A stretch of 64,000 bases of DNA from Calliopum simillimum (lineage: Eukaryota; Arthropoda; Insecta; Diptera; Lauxaniidae), in assembly GCA_951812925.1 (NCBI GenBank), contig OX638370.1, positions 102,996,897 to 103,060,896 of the forward strand, given 5' to 3'. A model generated the notes under the pieces. It was given only the letters and a program-made list of their open reading frames with translations, did no database searches and had not been told where the DNA came from. This document shows, in pieces, positions 31,738 to 43,333 of this stretch (position 1 is the first letter of the stretch; each line of letters opens with the position of its first letter). Position numbers and translations under genes: made by a program.

Positions 31738-32783
31738 TTTTATACCCCACCCCCAGGGTATATTCACTTCGTCCTTCCGTTTGTAAAGCAGAGAAGGAGG
31801 CGTGTCAGATTTAGAAATGTACATATATTCTTGATCAGCGTTACCTCCTGAGTCGATATAGCCATTTCCGTCTGTCTGGCTGGCTGGCTGTGGGTGGAAA
31901 TATATTTTTTTCGAAAAACTGAGCAAGATAATTCAAGGAAATTTGATATACTGCCTCCATCGTCAAAGATAGCACGTGGGATTGAAAATGAGCAAAATCA
32001 GTCAACGGACACGCCTATCACTTATCCAAAAAATGTATTCAAAATGCAACTTTAGGAGTATTTTTCATGACAATGCAACCAATATACACACAAATACTAC
32101 GAATTGTAAGCGCAAGCTCTGAGGAAAAACTGGGCGAATTCGCATAAGACGGCATGGCTCCTCCCATATAAGCAAAAGTTTCAAAACGCTATACTGAAAG
32201 GGTTTTTTGAGATAATTGAACCAATTTTGACTCAGATACTAAGAACAATAAATGCAAGCTCTTAATTGGGTGAAATCGGACCAGGGAGCGTGGCGCCTCC
32301 CATATAAGCAAAAGTTTCAAAATGCTTTATGAAAGAGTTTTTTTGAAATAATCCAATTGAATTTCACTCAATGCACGCTCTGAGCTAAAACTAGATGAAC
32401 TTGGCAAGAGGGCGTGCCACCTCCCATATAAGCAAAAGCTTCAAAACGCTATACTGAAAACGTTTTTTGAGACAACCCAACTAAATTTCACTCAGACATT
32501 AAGAACTATAAAAGCAAGCTCTGAAGAAAAATTGGATGAACTCGGACAAGAGGGCGTGATATCTCCCATATAAGCAAAAGTTTCAAAACGCTAAGTCAAA
32601 AACGTTTTTTGAGACAATCCAACTAAATTGCACACAGACACTAACTATAAATGCAAGCTCTGAGCAAAAACTGGATGAACTTAGACAAGAGGGCGTGACA
32701 CCTTTCATATAAGCAAAATTTTCAAAATACTGCTGTGTAGGGCATTTAAGTTTTTGGCAGGCCAAAGGTAACACCCTTACTAG
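31738..32783 (+). mobile_element. DINE-TR1-like Helitron, 1.05 kb
   Basis: Begins TTTATACCCCACCCCCAGGG and carries the conserved block with TTACCTCCTGAGTCGATATA and a shortened GGCT tract. Five central repeat units follow, with GGCGTG motifs near 32151, 32285, 32411, 32552 and 32691. The 3' hairpin is TTTGGCAGGCCAAA (32753-32766) and the end is CTAG at 32780-32783 followed by T. Its unit spacing (124-141 bases) is less regular than in the 7088 copy, so it is probably older. Only 60 bases separate it from the large foldback element. Confidence 0.9.
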
Positions 32784-34164
32784 TTTTGCTATTATAATCT
32801 CTTATCTTAAAATTGTTAAACCCTGTATGGTAAACGCCTACAGTAGCCTGGTTTTAGTGCGCGTTTTTTCGATATTGATAGCTTGTACGGGCTAATTTTG
32901 TTAGGTTACTCAAAAAACTGATTCTAAAAAAATTTGGTCCCAATCGGAGGGGGGTAACACCTGCCCCATCGGGCCCAAAGAGGGGCACCTTTGCGAAAAT
33001 TTCACGAAAATAATTCATAGCTCCCTCGGGGTGACCCCTAGAGGGGTGAAATGTATGACCAGGTTACATTATTTTTTTCTTTCCAACATTTTTTCCAAGC
33101 ACACCTACCCCCTATTTGTACCCCCTGCAAAATCCACATTTTTGAAAATTCGCTGTAACTATTCCAGAATGACCCCAAGCTAGATAAGATGTATGACCAG
33201 GTCCCATTATTTTTTTATCCCCAACATTTTAATGAGACAGACCTACCCCCTATCTGCCCCCCTTTTGGGGTCCCCCTACAAAAAACTCAAAAAATTAAAA
33301 AAATTTCTAAAAATAGTTCAAAGCTCCCACGGAGTGACCTCTAGAGTGGTGAAATGTATGACCAGGTTCTATTATTTTTTCCTCTCCAACATTTTCTCTT
33401 GACACACTTGCACCCTATCTGCCACCCTTTTAAGGGCCCCCCCTTCAAAATCCACATTTTTTGAAAATTTGCTGCATTTGTCCTGCGATGCCCGCAATAT
33501 AGGCTTAATATCCAATTAGGTCCTATTATTTTTTGTTCCCTTATATTTTTCGTTGATACACCTACCCCCAAAAATCCACCTCTTGGGCGCCCCCCTACAA
33601 AAAAGCAAAAAAATTAGGAAAAATATCAAAAAATAGTTCTTAGCTCCCCCGGAGTATTTCATAGAAGAGTAAAACGTAAAACCAGGTCCAATTATTTTTT
33701 CCGACATTTCCCCCAAGCCAATCTACCTCCTATCTGTCACCCTTCTGGAGGTCCCCCTACTAAGTCCACATTTTTGAAAATTCGCTGTAACTATCCCTGG
33801 TGACCCCTAGATGGGACAAATGCATCACAAGATCCTATTATTTTTTTATCCCCAATACTTTCCCCTCACACACCTGCCTCCTATCTGCCACCCTTTTGGG
33901 GCTACCCCTATAAAAACACTTCAATATAGGAGTTCACTTATAAAGTGACACAGTTTAATTGTTACATATCATGCTCTGGCGCGGTTAAAAACATTCCTTT
34001 CATTTCACTTACTTATGTTCATTTATTTCATAAGCCATCGAAAAATAAAACGTAAATCAATTAAATTAAAAAAGAATTTAGAGTTAGATAAGCCTCTTTT
34101 GGTTGCTTGTTGGCAATAGATTCTTATAACTTACGATGACTAATAGCAAGTCTTAAAAATCACC

Positions 34165-34368
34165 TTAATTCCACCAGAGGCCTTCATTGTAGTCTTGAGC
34201 CATCTTTACGCCACTTTCAGCCATGTCGTTGACAAAGGGCACTTAATTCTATTTTATGAAGCCCTCTATCAGTTTTTTTACGATGCTGTGACTAATTACG
34301 GTAGAGTGAGCTGAAGGAGAAGGTCCTTCTTTATCATCTTTAACAGATGATGTGTCATTTTCTTTTGC
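34165..34368 (-). pseudogene. Captured exon-like sequence in the left arm, unknown gene
   Basis: Read leftwards from the loop, CTTAG at 34369-34373 (complement) could be a splice acceptor. The frame after it reads AKENDTSSVKDDKEGPSPSA, a hydrophilic linker, then VKKLIEGFIK, stop, N, stop, VPFVNDMAESGVKMAQDY and on to a stop at 34165-34167. The sequence is protein-like: charged linker, amphipathic helix, no low complexity. It is followed by a 3'-UTR-like stretch with AATAAA. I do not recognise the gene. Two in-frame stops after FIK show that it is dead as it stands. It may be a pseudo-exon carried by the element, as in Pack-MULEs. Confidence 0.5.
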
Positions 34369-34373
34369 CTAAG

Positions 34374-34541
34374 TTCGGTAGACCTTTTCCTTCAGCTGAC
34401 TCTACCGTAATCATTCTCAGCAGCGTAAAAAAGCTGATAGAGGGCTTCATAAAATGGAATTAAGTGCCCTTTGTCAACGAAATGGCTGAAAGTGGCGTAA
34501 AGATGGCTCAAGACTACAATGAAGGCCTCTGGTGGAATTAA
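34374..34541 (+). pseudogene. Captured exon-like sequence in the right arm, unknown gene
   Basis: Mirror copy of the left-arm sequence. It reads FGRPFPSADSTVIILSS, then VKKLIEGFIKWN, one stop, VPFVNEMAESGVKMAQDY and the same final stop (34539-34541). It has a tryptophan codon where the left arm has the first stop, and E for D in the VN(D/E)MAES segment. The first residues differ because they enter the loop. Its downstream part carries GAAATAAATG, an AATAAA polyadenylation-like signal. Confidence 0.5.
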
Positions 34542-35949
34542 GGTGATTTTTAAGACTTGCTATTAGTCATCGCAAGTTATAAGAATCTATTGCCAACAAG
34601 CAACCAAAAGAGGCTTATCTAACTCTAAATTCTTTTTTAATTTAATTGATTTACGTTTTATTTTTCGATGGCTTATGAAATAAATGAACATAAGTAAGTG
34701 AAATGAAAGGAATGTTTTTAACCGCGCCAGAGCATGATATGTAACAATTAAACTGTGTCACTTTATAAGTGAACTCCTATATTGAAGTGTTTTTATAGGG
34801 GTAGCCCCAAAAGGGTGGCAGATAGGAGGCAGGTGTGTGAGGGGAAAGTATTGGGGATAAAAAAATAATAGGATCTTGTGATGCATTTGTCCCATCTAGG
34901 GGTCACCAGGGATAGTTACAGCGAATTTTCAAAAATGTGGACTTAGTAGGGGGACCTCCAGAAGGGTGACAGATAGGAGGTAGATTGGCTTGGGGGAAAT
35001 ATCGGAAAAAATAATTGGACCTGGTTTTACGTTTTACTCTTCTATGAAATACTCCGGGGGAGCTAAGAACTATTTTTCGATATTTTTCCTAATTTTTTTG
35101 CTTTTTTGTAGGGGGGCGCCCAAGAGGTGGATTTTTGGGGCTAGGTGTATCAACGAAAAATATAAGGGAACAAAAAATAATAGGACCTAATTGGATATTA
35201 AGCCTATATTGCGGGCATCGCAGGACAAATGCAGCAAATTTTCAAAAAATGTGGATTTTGAAGGGGGGCCCTTAAAAGGGTGGCAGATAGGGTGCAAGTG
35301 TGTCAAGAGAAAATGTTGGAGAGGAAAAAATAATAGAACCTGGTCATACATTTCACCACTCTAGAGGTCACTCCGTGGGAGCTTTGAACTATTTTTAGAA
35401 ATTTTTTTAATTTTTTGAGTTTTTTGTAGGGGGACCCCAAAAGGGGGGCAGATAGGGGGTAGGTCTGTCTCATTAAAATGTTGGGGATGAAAAAATAATA
35501 GGACCTGGTCACATATTTTATCTAGCTTGGGGTCATTCTGGAACAGTTACAGCGAATTTTCAAAAATGTGGATTTTGCAGGGGGGACCCCCGGAGGGTGA
35601 TAAATAGGTGGTAGGTGTGCTTGGAAAAAATGTTGGAAAGAAAAAAATAATGTAACCTGGTCATACATTTCACCCCTCTAGGGGTCACCCCGAGGGAGCT
35701 ATGAATTATTTTCGTGAAATTTTCGCAAAAGTGCCCCTCTTTGGGCCAGATGGGGCAGGTGTTACCCCCCTCCGATTGGGACCAAATTTTTTTAGAATCA
35801 GTTTTTTGAGTAACCTAACAAAATTAGCCCGTACAAGCTATCAATATCGCTGTATTTTTTTTTTCATACAACACTAAAACCAGGCTAGCCTACAGTGACC
35901 CTTACAATTTTTTTTTATGAAGAACAATTGCCTCTCATAGACCTTGTTT

Positions 35950-36490
35950 GTTTTCTGAACCGTTTGCATGCTATGGCCAAATTTTCAAAAAGAAATTTCT
36001 TAAATGACCCAAAAAGGTATTAAGGGTGACTCAAGAGAAATTGTTACTTGAGTAAAAAAAAATTCTTGATTCATTGCGTCTAACTTCCAATTAATCGTCA
36101 AGAATGTAGGAATTTATTTTAACAGACTTTCGGGCACTTAAAATTCACACCAAAAAAGGGGTAAGACACCCCATTAGCGTGAATGCCATATTGAAATTTG
36201 AGTTCTATTCACTGAAATATAGTGGTGATGGTAAATTTTTTTCGAAAAAACCTAGATAGTTATCGGAACTATTTACTTGCTATGACCGAATTCTCAAAAA
36301 GTGGCTTATAAAATATCCCAAAAAGTAATAATGGAGGGTCAGGGAAAATTATTATTTGAGGAAAAAAAATTTGTTGATTCAATGTGGGAAATTTTTTCTC
36401 AAGCATCAAAAATTTATGAATTGATTTTAACAGAATTTTGAGCATATCAAATGCACTCAAAAAAAAAAGGGGCAAGACACCCCAATTAAG
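35950..36490. repeat. Two diverged direct repeats, period about 300 bp
   Basis: CTATGGCCAAATTTTCAAAAAG (about 35970) recurs as CTATGACCGAATTCTCAAAAAG (about 36275). Both units end in an A-rich run plus GGGGTAAGACACCCC or GGGGCAAGACACCCC. The shared part is about 230 bases, roughly 65-70% alike. No terminal repeats are evident. Confidence 0.65.
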
Positions 36491-37429
36491 GCGATCTCAG
36501 ACCTGATGGGAAAAAACGGTTGACAGAATCAGTGACCTTAAATTAGTTTAAAAAAGTTATCGTTGCACAGTGGTAAAACTTTTTCGTAATATATTTCAAC
36601 CAAGAGATTTTATTATAATCAATAGCTTCATCTTTCAAATAATTTTTTTACAGTTAAACAGTTTTCTTGTTTCCACAATAAAATGCATTTCATATTTATT
36701 CGAACAATCTAATTTTATTTTAACAATTGAGGGGTTTTGTCAAATGAAGGACCACTAAGTTTAAGTCTTGTTGATACATTTATAATCTTTTTAAAAAAGA
36801 CTTAATTTAGCAAAATCATTCTGTTGCATAATTTCAGTTGAACTCTTATTTATCATTAAGCAGCGACATGCATAAATGTTTGCTAATATTCCTGTTTAAT
36901 AGTTCTTTAAGACTAAAAAAAGATTTTTTTTTTTTTGGATTTGCATAATACCTTCGACTAAATGAAAGATAAAAGAAATACAGTTTAGACTAGCTAATAT
37001 GTTCCTAAAGATGTTTGCGAAGCTTGAACTTGAATATTTTTATATTTCAGTAAAAGTAATGTGATACATCTCAGTTTTTATTAAATTTCCTGAAAACCTT
37101 GAAGTTAAAATGTTCGAATTAAAGAGATTTTACTGTACCAAAGTATACATTTTATTAGCATATATTTTTTTTTTTTGCAAAATCTGAAACACGTGCTTTT
37201 TATTATGTTAATATGTTTGAAAAAGTTTGATTTGGAAAAAGTTCAAACGCCAAGAACTTGAATGTGATTTTGAAGTAATATTTCATATGCACACTCCTAC
37301 ATATACATATAAGTATATTAGACTGATTCAAGAAATTTATAATTTTCGGGAATTGCACGATTACCCCTGAAAATCTGTAAGATGTCAAAATGAGCTGAGA
37401 ATTTTAATGGGATAATGCTTTTTAAATGT
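36491..37429. other. AT-rich spacer, no gene seen
   Basis: Nothing beyond poly-T runs and short chance frames. TACATATACATATAAGTATA near 37300 is low-complexity. Confidence 0.45.
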
Positions 37430-37540
37430 TTCATATAAATATTCTATGGAATATGCTCAGTAAAGACAAGAAATGCTTTGAGCTTAAGAATAATGCGTAA
37501 CAAATTTCATAGACATGTGCAATAAATGTACGTAGAACGA
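37430..37540. repeat. Dispersed repeat shared with 63465-63580
   Basis: AAGACAAGAAATGCTT, CTTAAGAATAATGCGT and GCAATAAATGTAC occur in the same order and spacing here and at 63465-63580. The extent is about 110 bases; ends are unclear. Confidence 0.6.
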
Positions 37541-37789
37541 AAATCACTGAAGTCTTAAATAATTATTAAAATAAAACTTTTTGTTAAAAAAAACTAGAAC
37601 CAGCAATTTTTTAACTGCACGAAGAAAAATTCGTGTCATAATTTTTACTCCACTTGAGTAGTCAAAAAATTAAAGTAGGTAATTATCAATAAATTTCAAA
37701 CATAAATTACCTTACCTTATAAAACCACTTTAATTTTATAACACAGCACAACAATGATTTTATTGCAGGGCAGTTGAAGATAATGTCTG

Positions 37790-38240
37790 AAGGAACTTTC
37801 TGCGTAATTCAAAACCGTGTTCAGACTTGACCCATCAGCTCTAGATTTTGAAATATTTGAGGTTGAAACCACAAATTCCTCATATAGTACTACTCTTTCT
37901 CTTTAAAATGTAAGAGCTCAAAGTGTTTAACGATGCTTCCTTCTAAAGTTATGGTCGATTTAAGATGACATCACAAAACCCATAGACTGTTTCGGGTTAG
38001 TCGATATATAGGATTTCTTGATATCATCTTAAATGGGCCATACCTTTTAAAAAAAACCATCCTACGACACTATTTAAGAGCTCATTTTGGAGAAAATGAT
38101 TAGCACTACGTGATAAATTTTGTAAAAAAATAAAAATAAATTTTTGCAATCTGCATCGAACCTCAAAAATAGCAGTTTTGTGTTTTTAACCTCAAATATC
38201 TCAAAATATAGAGCTGATAAGCCAATTCTGACCTCGGATT
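37790..38240. repeat. 450-bp palindrome
   Basis: CCATCAGCTCTAGATTTTGA near 37832 pairs with TCAAAATATAGAGCTGATAA near 38207. Inner blocks such as TTTAAGATGACATCA and TGATATCATCTTAAA flank a centre near 38005. About 75% pairing; no readable target duplication. Confidence 0.7.
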
Positions 38241-38249
38241 CGGATTCTT

Positions 38250-40110
38250 TTTATTTATTTATTTATATACTATTTAGTTATTTGATTCGGTCTATAAATA
38301 TAAATTCTTACAGATAGTTAAGTTCTTACAATAGTTAAACATAACAAAATAAATACAATTATATTTGAAAAAATATTATTAAAACATAGAGAAAGAAAAA
38401 TCTAAATGAATATTTGAACTTATATCATTATACATACATAATTTGTGCGTACAGCACCTTAGTGAAAGGGAGCATTAAACCTTAGGGCTCTAGAAGGAAT
38501 ATTAAAATTAATAAGATTAAGGACTATAGGGCAGTCAACAGCATCACTAATAATATCAAAAACAAACAAAAGGGACAAAATATTGCGTCTATCTTCAAGT
38601 GATTTTAAACTTACTTAGAAGGAGAAAGCGGGCATTATATGCAGGAAGAACATTATTGGAACCAAGAAAAAGGGATCGTTAAGCATATCTATTGCTCGAA
38701 TTTTGCACTCGTACAAGCCGAAATTTATGAGATTGGTAATATGGGCTCCAAATGAAAGACGCGTACTCTTATCTGGATCGTTCCAGATTAGTATAAAGTA
38801 CCTTTGGGGTATATGGGTTCTTAAAAGAAGAACTGTTACGCTTTACGAAAACAAGCATGGAGTATGCCTTAGGAATAATATAACCTAAATGAGCACGAAA
38901 TAAGAAACTGGAATCAAATACAACTCCAAGGTCTTCAAACTCATTAACAGACACCTGGGGGAAAATACCAGATGTTGCAAAAAAAGGAAGAGACCTAACA
39001 TTATCAAACGACACAATACATTTACGATTTGACAGATAAGATTCTAATTATTTTAAAAAGTTAGAATGAAAACCTAATAATCTACATTTGAATTAAAAGA
39101 GAATGTGGAATTTTATCGTATGCTTTGGAAAAGTCAGTATAAATTACGTCCACCTGAGAGCCATCTTGGAACCCTGAAAGGCAATATTCAGAGAATAATG
39201 ATAAATTTGACACAGTAGAGGGTCCCGAAACAAAACCATGTTGACAAGGGGAAGTTATATTTTAAACCAAAAAAAAAACATTTTATCTTTAACAATAGCC
39301 TCAAATAGTTTAGAGGAAGTACCTACACTGAACAGAAAAAATAATAAAAATTTAGGAAAAACACCTTCAATTCTATTATTTTCATATATAAAACAGAGAT
39401 CTTAACGAATTTATTAAAAATGAAGTTGGGCAAACTTAAGCTCAGGTCAAAGATCAAAATATTTTTATTAAAGATACACGAATTTAAATTGTAATAAAAA
39501 AAAAAAAAAACGATCTGCAGTAGGATACGAACCTACGACCGTTCGCATGATAGATGGAAACATGTTATTTTTACTTACAAACTCGTTAGATCTGTACGAA
39601 ATTCATGCAACTTCAAAAAATATTTTTTTGTCTTCTTCCTTACAAAAATCATTTTGTATTAAATTTCAATTCAATTCAACACGAAAAAAAAAAGATAAGG
39701 TCTACAATAAAAAAAAGAAAGAAAAAATAATATAAAAAAAGTAAAAAAAACTTCGCTGCGGCGGGTGTCGAACCCAGGAACCCGGCAAACTTGCGTAACG
39801 TATGTGCAAAACAACTCTAACGACATTCGATGATTAGCGTATTTAGATTTGAAGCAAATATCTTCAATTTAACTATGCGTTTTTTGGCTCAGTGTCGTTA
39901 ACTTCGAGATAGGTCCATAATTAGCAACATTATTTTTTGCACTTAAAAACAGGTGTGATAAGGGACATTTTCCATGCATTAAGAAAAACACCATTACGCA
40001 AAGAATAGTTAAATATTAACATTATATGAAAGGCTAAATAAATAGCGCAATTTATAATGAAAAATGCAGAGATCCCATCAGTGTCAACTGTAGTTGAGTT
40101 ATACATATCA
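38250..40110 (-). pseudogene. CR1/Jockey-like LINE, deleted and split by an insertion
   Basis: Minus-strand relic of a reverse transcriptase. From 40110 down: DGISAFFIINCA, NGVFLNAWKMSLITPVFK and an ISKLTTLSQ-like end at about 39887. After a gap of about 550 bases it resumes with SSKLFEAIV (about 39300), QHGFVSGPSTVSNL, VDVIYTDFSKAYDKIPHSLL (catalytic box A) and LSNRKCIVSFDNVRS. The catalytic YxDD block is missing between the last two. The C-terminal part follows (DLGVVFDSSFLFRAHL, VKRNSSSF, SDAVDCPIVLNLINFNIPSRALR). The 3' end near 38250 has the simple tail (TAAA)n seen at 38262-38275. Several frameshifts and stops make it dead. Confidence 0.8.
39335..39886. other. Insertion inside the LINE, with two tRNA-like modules
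   Basis: This block separates two LINE segments that are adjacent in intact elements. It contains two A-rich tracts, each followed by a tRNA T-arm-like sequence. GTAGGATACGAACCTAC (39516-39533) reads on the minus strand as a 5-bp stem with the 7-base loop TTCGTAT. GGGTGTCGAACCCAGG (about 39760) gives GGTTCGACACC, one base off the B-box. Further along the second, TAGAG and GCGTAACGTATG words resemble decayed anticodon-arm sequence. CACTGA/TCAGTG at the junctions may be part of the target site. Confidence 0.5.
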
Positions 40111-42371
40111 GTATAACATATCAGTGTCAGTTATACATCTCAGTAGAATTAAAATTATTGTTGTATTCTACGCGGAAAGTCCTTTCGGAATTGACAAAAA
40201 ACTTTCATGCAATAATCACAAACCCATTATTTGTTGTGCAGTGTAATTCTAAAAAAAAAATATTTGTGTTTGAAAGATATTCGCTTAATATAAAAATTTT
40301 ACATCTCTTCATCATAAAGTTGTAGAGGTCTAACAAGTTTGACGGACCCCGGAACGAATCCTAGTGCGGTCAGTTCGTTTTTTTTTTACAGCAAGGTAAA
40401 TAAATAAATATCACTTAAATTTTTTCAAAAAATTACTATGCTGTAAGTTTATTCGAACATTTTGAATTGACTAAAAAAAAGTTTACTTTCTTGGGGAGAT
40501 GTCACTATTCTGACTTGAATTTGTAACAAAATTTTCTAGAAATTAAGTAGTACGAATTGTTTTCTTTTCAGTGTGGAATCGCTTTATTTTGGATGTCGAG
40601 ATCACATGACGAGTTATTAGGGTAAAAAATCGCACAAATCCGTTTTTTTCAAATATCGAAGCAATAACGAAGCTTTCGCAGAATAAACGAGTATATATTT
40701 TTTTGTTGACCCCAAACTTCAATTTCTCAGCTCAAAGTTAGCATCTAACTTCTGCCAGGCTTGATGGTTTTCTACTAATACTTTTCTTTATTTTCGTTAT
40801 TGATGTGTTGAATGAAGAACATCCCACATTTTTAAAGCTATGTTTTTATGAAGCTATGAAACGTATTCAGATACATATATACGAGTACATTCGAAATTTG
40901 AAAACTTTGAAATTTTCAAGAACACGGCGAAATTACTTTTTTTTACGCCATAATTTGTTTGTACTTGTCAAGCATTTGTTGTTTGAGATACTTTAGATGG
41001 TAAAATTGTTGTTTATCTCATCTAAATTAAATGCGTTTTAAACAAAACAAAAGGATAAAATTAAAGCAATAATTTGTATTTTTATTTGCATTTAATGATA
41101 AACAAAATATAAAATAAAAAACAATTTTTTTTGAAACTTTAATTGTACAAAGTAAATAAAATAAATGCCATGTTTGAGTTGGTCAATTAAAATTTTTTTC
41201 AGAGCACATACAAATGGCTGGTTTGTTATCTTAATGTAGGAATAAACCCTAATCTGGCACGAAAATCAAAGCGACTTAAAAATCTGAATTAAATTTAGGT
41301 TATATGCGAATTTTTTGGTATTTTCCAATGATAAACAAACAACAAAAATATAAATTAAAGTTTAGAATATTCTTGGAGACAACGCAATTATGTACGTCAA
41401 TGCAAATCTAACTAATGCAAAAGACTTTTTTTTTTCTTTTGTAAATTAAATTTAGAAATAACAATAAAAATCCCATTACGTTTTGAACAAAATTATAAGA
41501 AAAAAATATATAAAATAAGTCCATAAAAAAATGACAAAAACAAGCGACGAATAAAAAAAAAGAGAAAAAAATTAAAAAAACTTCCTCAAATGCAAATGAA
41601 GCGCGCCGTATTTGCTAATTTATTGGTTTAATACCAGCAGATTTGTGTTTTGTAAACTAAGAAACAAAAAAAAACCAAAAAAATTTTGATTTCAAAAGTT
41701 TGTCGACATTTACATGATGAACCGAAACTGATGCCGCTTGTCTTTGCAAAATTTGGATGCTGCTAAGTAACCTTCTTAAAATGAATCTTTTTCTGATTTT
41801 AAATAAAAATGGTGGATTTGGTTTTTTTTTTTGCAGCTCTTTTTTGATTATATTTATTTCTAAAACATACATTTTTCTTGTTTCTGAACACTTCCGACAA
41901 GTTACTGACCTGAAGCCAGTGACCTTTGTGGAGTTCAACACTTTTGCTGCCAATGTCTAACGGAAGTTTTTTTTTTATCAAAATGAAAATAATACAGGGT
42001 GCCGTATTGATTAATTTAAATTTACATTAGAATTGAATGAATAAAAAATATTGTGTTTGTTTTTAGAACCTGATTTACTTCAGTTTGGGTAACTTACAAA
42101 TTTTTATTTAATTATGTTGTCAAATATATTTTTTTAAATATCACAGAGGTCAATGCTTTTTAAGGAGTTACAAAAGAAAAAAGTCATGACCCGTTTTGCT
42201 GTGAATTTAATTGAAGTTAAACAATTATTTCATCAATTACATAATTGTGAATCGCTGTGTGATTGTGACTAATTTGTGCGGAACTCAAAAGAAGTTACCG
42301 CATTTATGACCGGTTTGGTCTTTTCTTTGAGAGAAAATGGTTAAATCGAAAATGGAGAAGGAATTAATGTT
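40111..42371. other. 2.3 kb AT-rich stretch, no gene seen
   Basis: No coding frame, RNA gene or terminal repeat can be supported. Overlapping frames on both strands at 41650-41980 are rich in K, F and I and look like chance. Confidence 0.45.
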
Positions 42372-42373
42372 TA

Positions 42374-43235
42374 GGGGACCTGATGCTATTGTGGTATAGT
42401 TTTTCAATGTGGTATAGTCGCATATCTCCGAGATGGATAAGAACCTGTGGATGTCACATGTTTTATCCTGTCATAAACCATGAAAAACTATGAATGTGTA
42501 GCTGTCATACACCATACATAACTTTTCCGCTGTCAGTTGAACGAAATATACATCGCGTGTGGTCGATTTTTTTTTACGCGTTTTTCGCAAAAAAAGTTTG
42601 TTTAGAAAAAGTTGTTTTCTGTGGAAGTATTATTTATATTCAAATTTATATTCAATTAAATTAAGTGCTAAATATTGCGAAATAAGTGTTTAACTATGTA
42701 AATTCACAAAGTTTTACATTTTATTTTTACAATTTTGTAATTTTTAAAAATTGGCCATTGTGGTATAGTCGGAGTTTGCTAATGTGGTATATGAATATTT
42801 ATTGTTATTCACAACATTATTTGATTACTGTTTATTTTTTAATAAAAACTTTGAGTTTGAGAACCAATGAAAATATTATTATGAACTTATTTCATACCTT
42901 TCAAACTTTATATGTGGTTGTATGGTTAAGTATACCACATTACCCTACTTATATGTACCACATTACCAGCCCACTTTACAAGTACTGATCAGTATATATA
43001 CCACATTGTGCCACCATATATACCACATTACCTGCCAACTTTTTGAAAACAGCTTTTTTGACTTTTTTCAGATTTTGCTCAATAACTTTTTTTAATGAAA
43101 TTACACACATTTTATTGAAACATTTTCTGTAGCCAATACTTCAATGATCAGAAGAAAAAAATTTGAAATTGATCTAACGGTTCTTTTCCAAATTCCACCT
43201 AAACATTAGCTATACCACAATAGCATCAGTTCCCC
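42374..43235. mobile_element. 862-bp TIR element rich in TGTGGTAT motifs, copy 2
   Basis: Longer relative of 10777-11392. The ends are GGGGACCTGATGCTATTGTG and CAATAGCATCAGTTCCCC, flanked by TA (42372-42373 and 43236-43237). It has about 170 extra bases near 42590-42760 that copy 1 lacks. ATACCACATT is repeated near the right end (about 42932, 42955, 43001 and 43019), with the inverse TGTGGTATA near the left end and centre. No transposase is encoded, so an autonomous partner elsewhere is implied. Confidence 0.87.
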
Positions 43236-43333
43236 TATACTCCAAAACAAAAAAAAAAAAAAAAAAAAAAAAATGACTATAGTTATAATGATATTTACTT
43301 TATAAATAAATAAATAAATAAAATAATCATAAC

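Larger units (their letters stand above)
32844..35887. mobile_element. 3.04-kb foldback element with 8-9-bp target duplication
   Basis: The ends TAGCCTGGTTTTAGTG and CACTAAAACCAGGCTA are exact inverses and open arms of nearly 1.5 kb. Flanking the ends, GCCTACAG occurs on both sides (32836-32843 and 35888-35895); counting one ambiguous T the duplication is 9 bp. The outer part of each arm (33020-33900 and its mirror) is a chain of degenerate 120-165-bp units. Their signatures are CCAGGTCCTATTATTTTTT, CACCTACCCCCTATCTGCC and TTTTGGGGTCCCCCTAC. The inner part (about 33910-34360) is non-repetitive and exon-like. The loop is about 60 bases near 34366. Arm differences are scattered single bases. 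Confidence 0.93.

Noticed and set aside
33193..35512. Pairs of near-identical 66-76-codon frames on opposite strands
   Set aside because: They are mirror images produced by the foldback arms, not duplicated genes.
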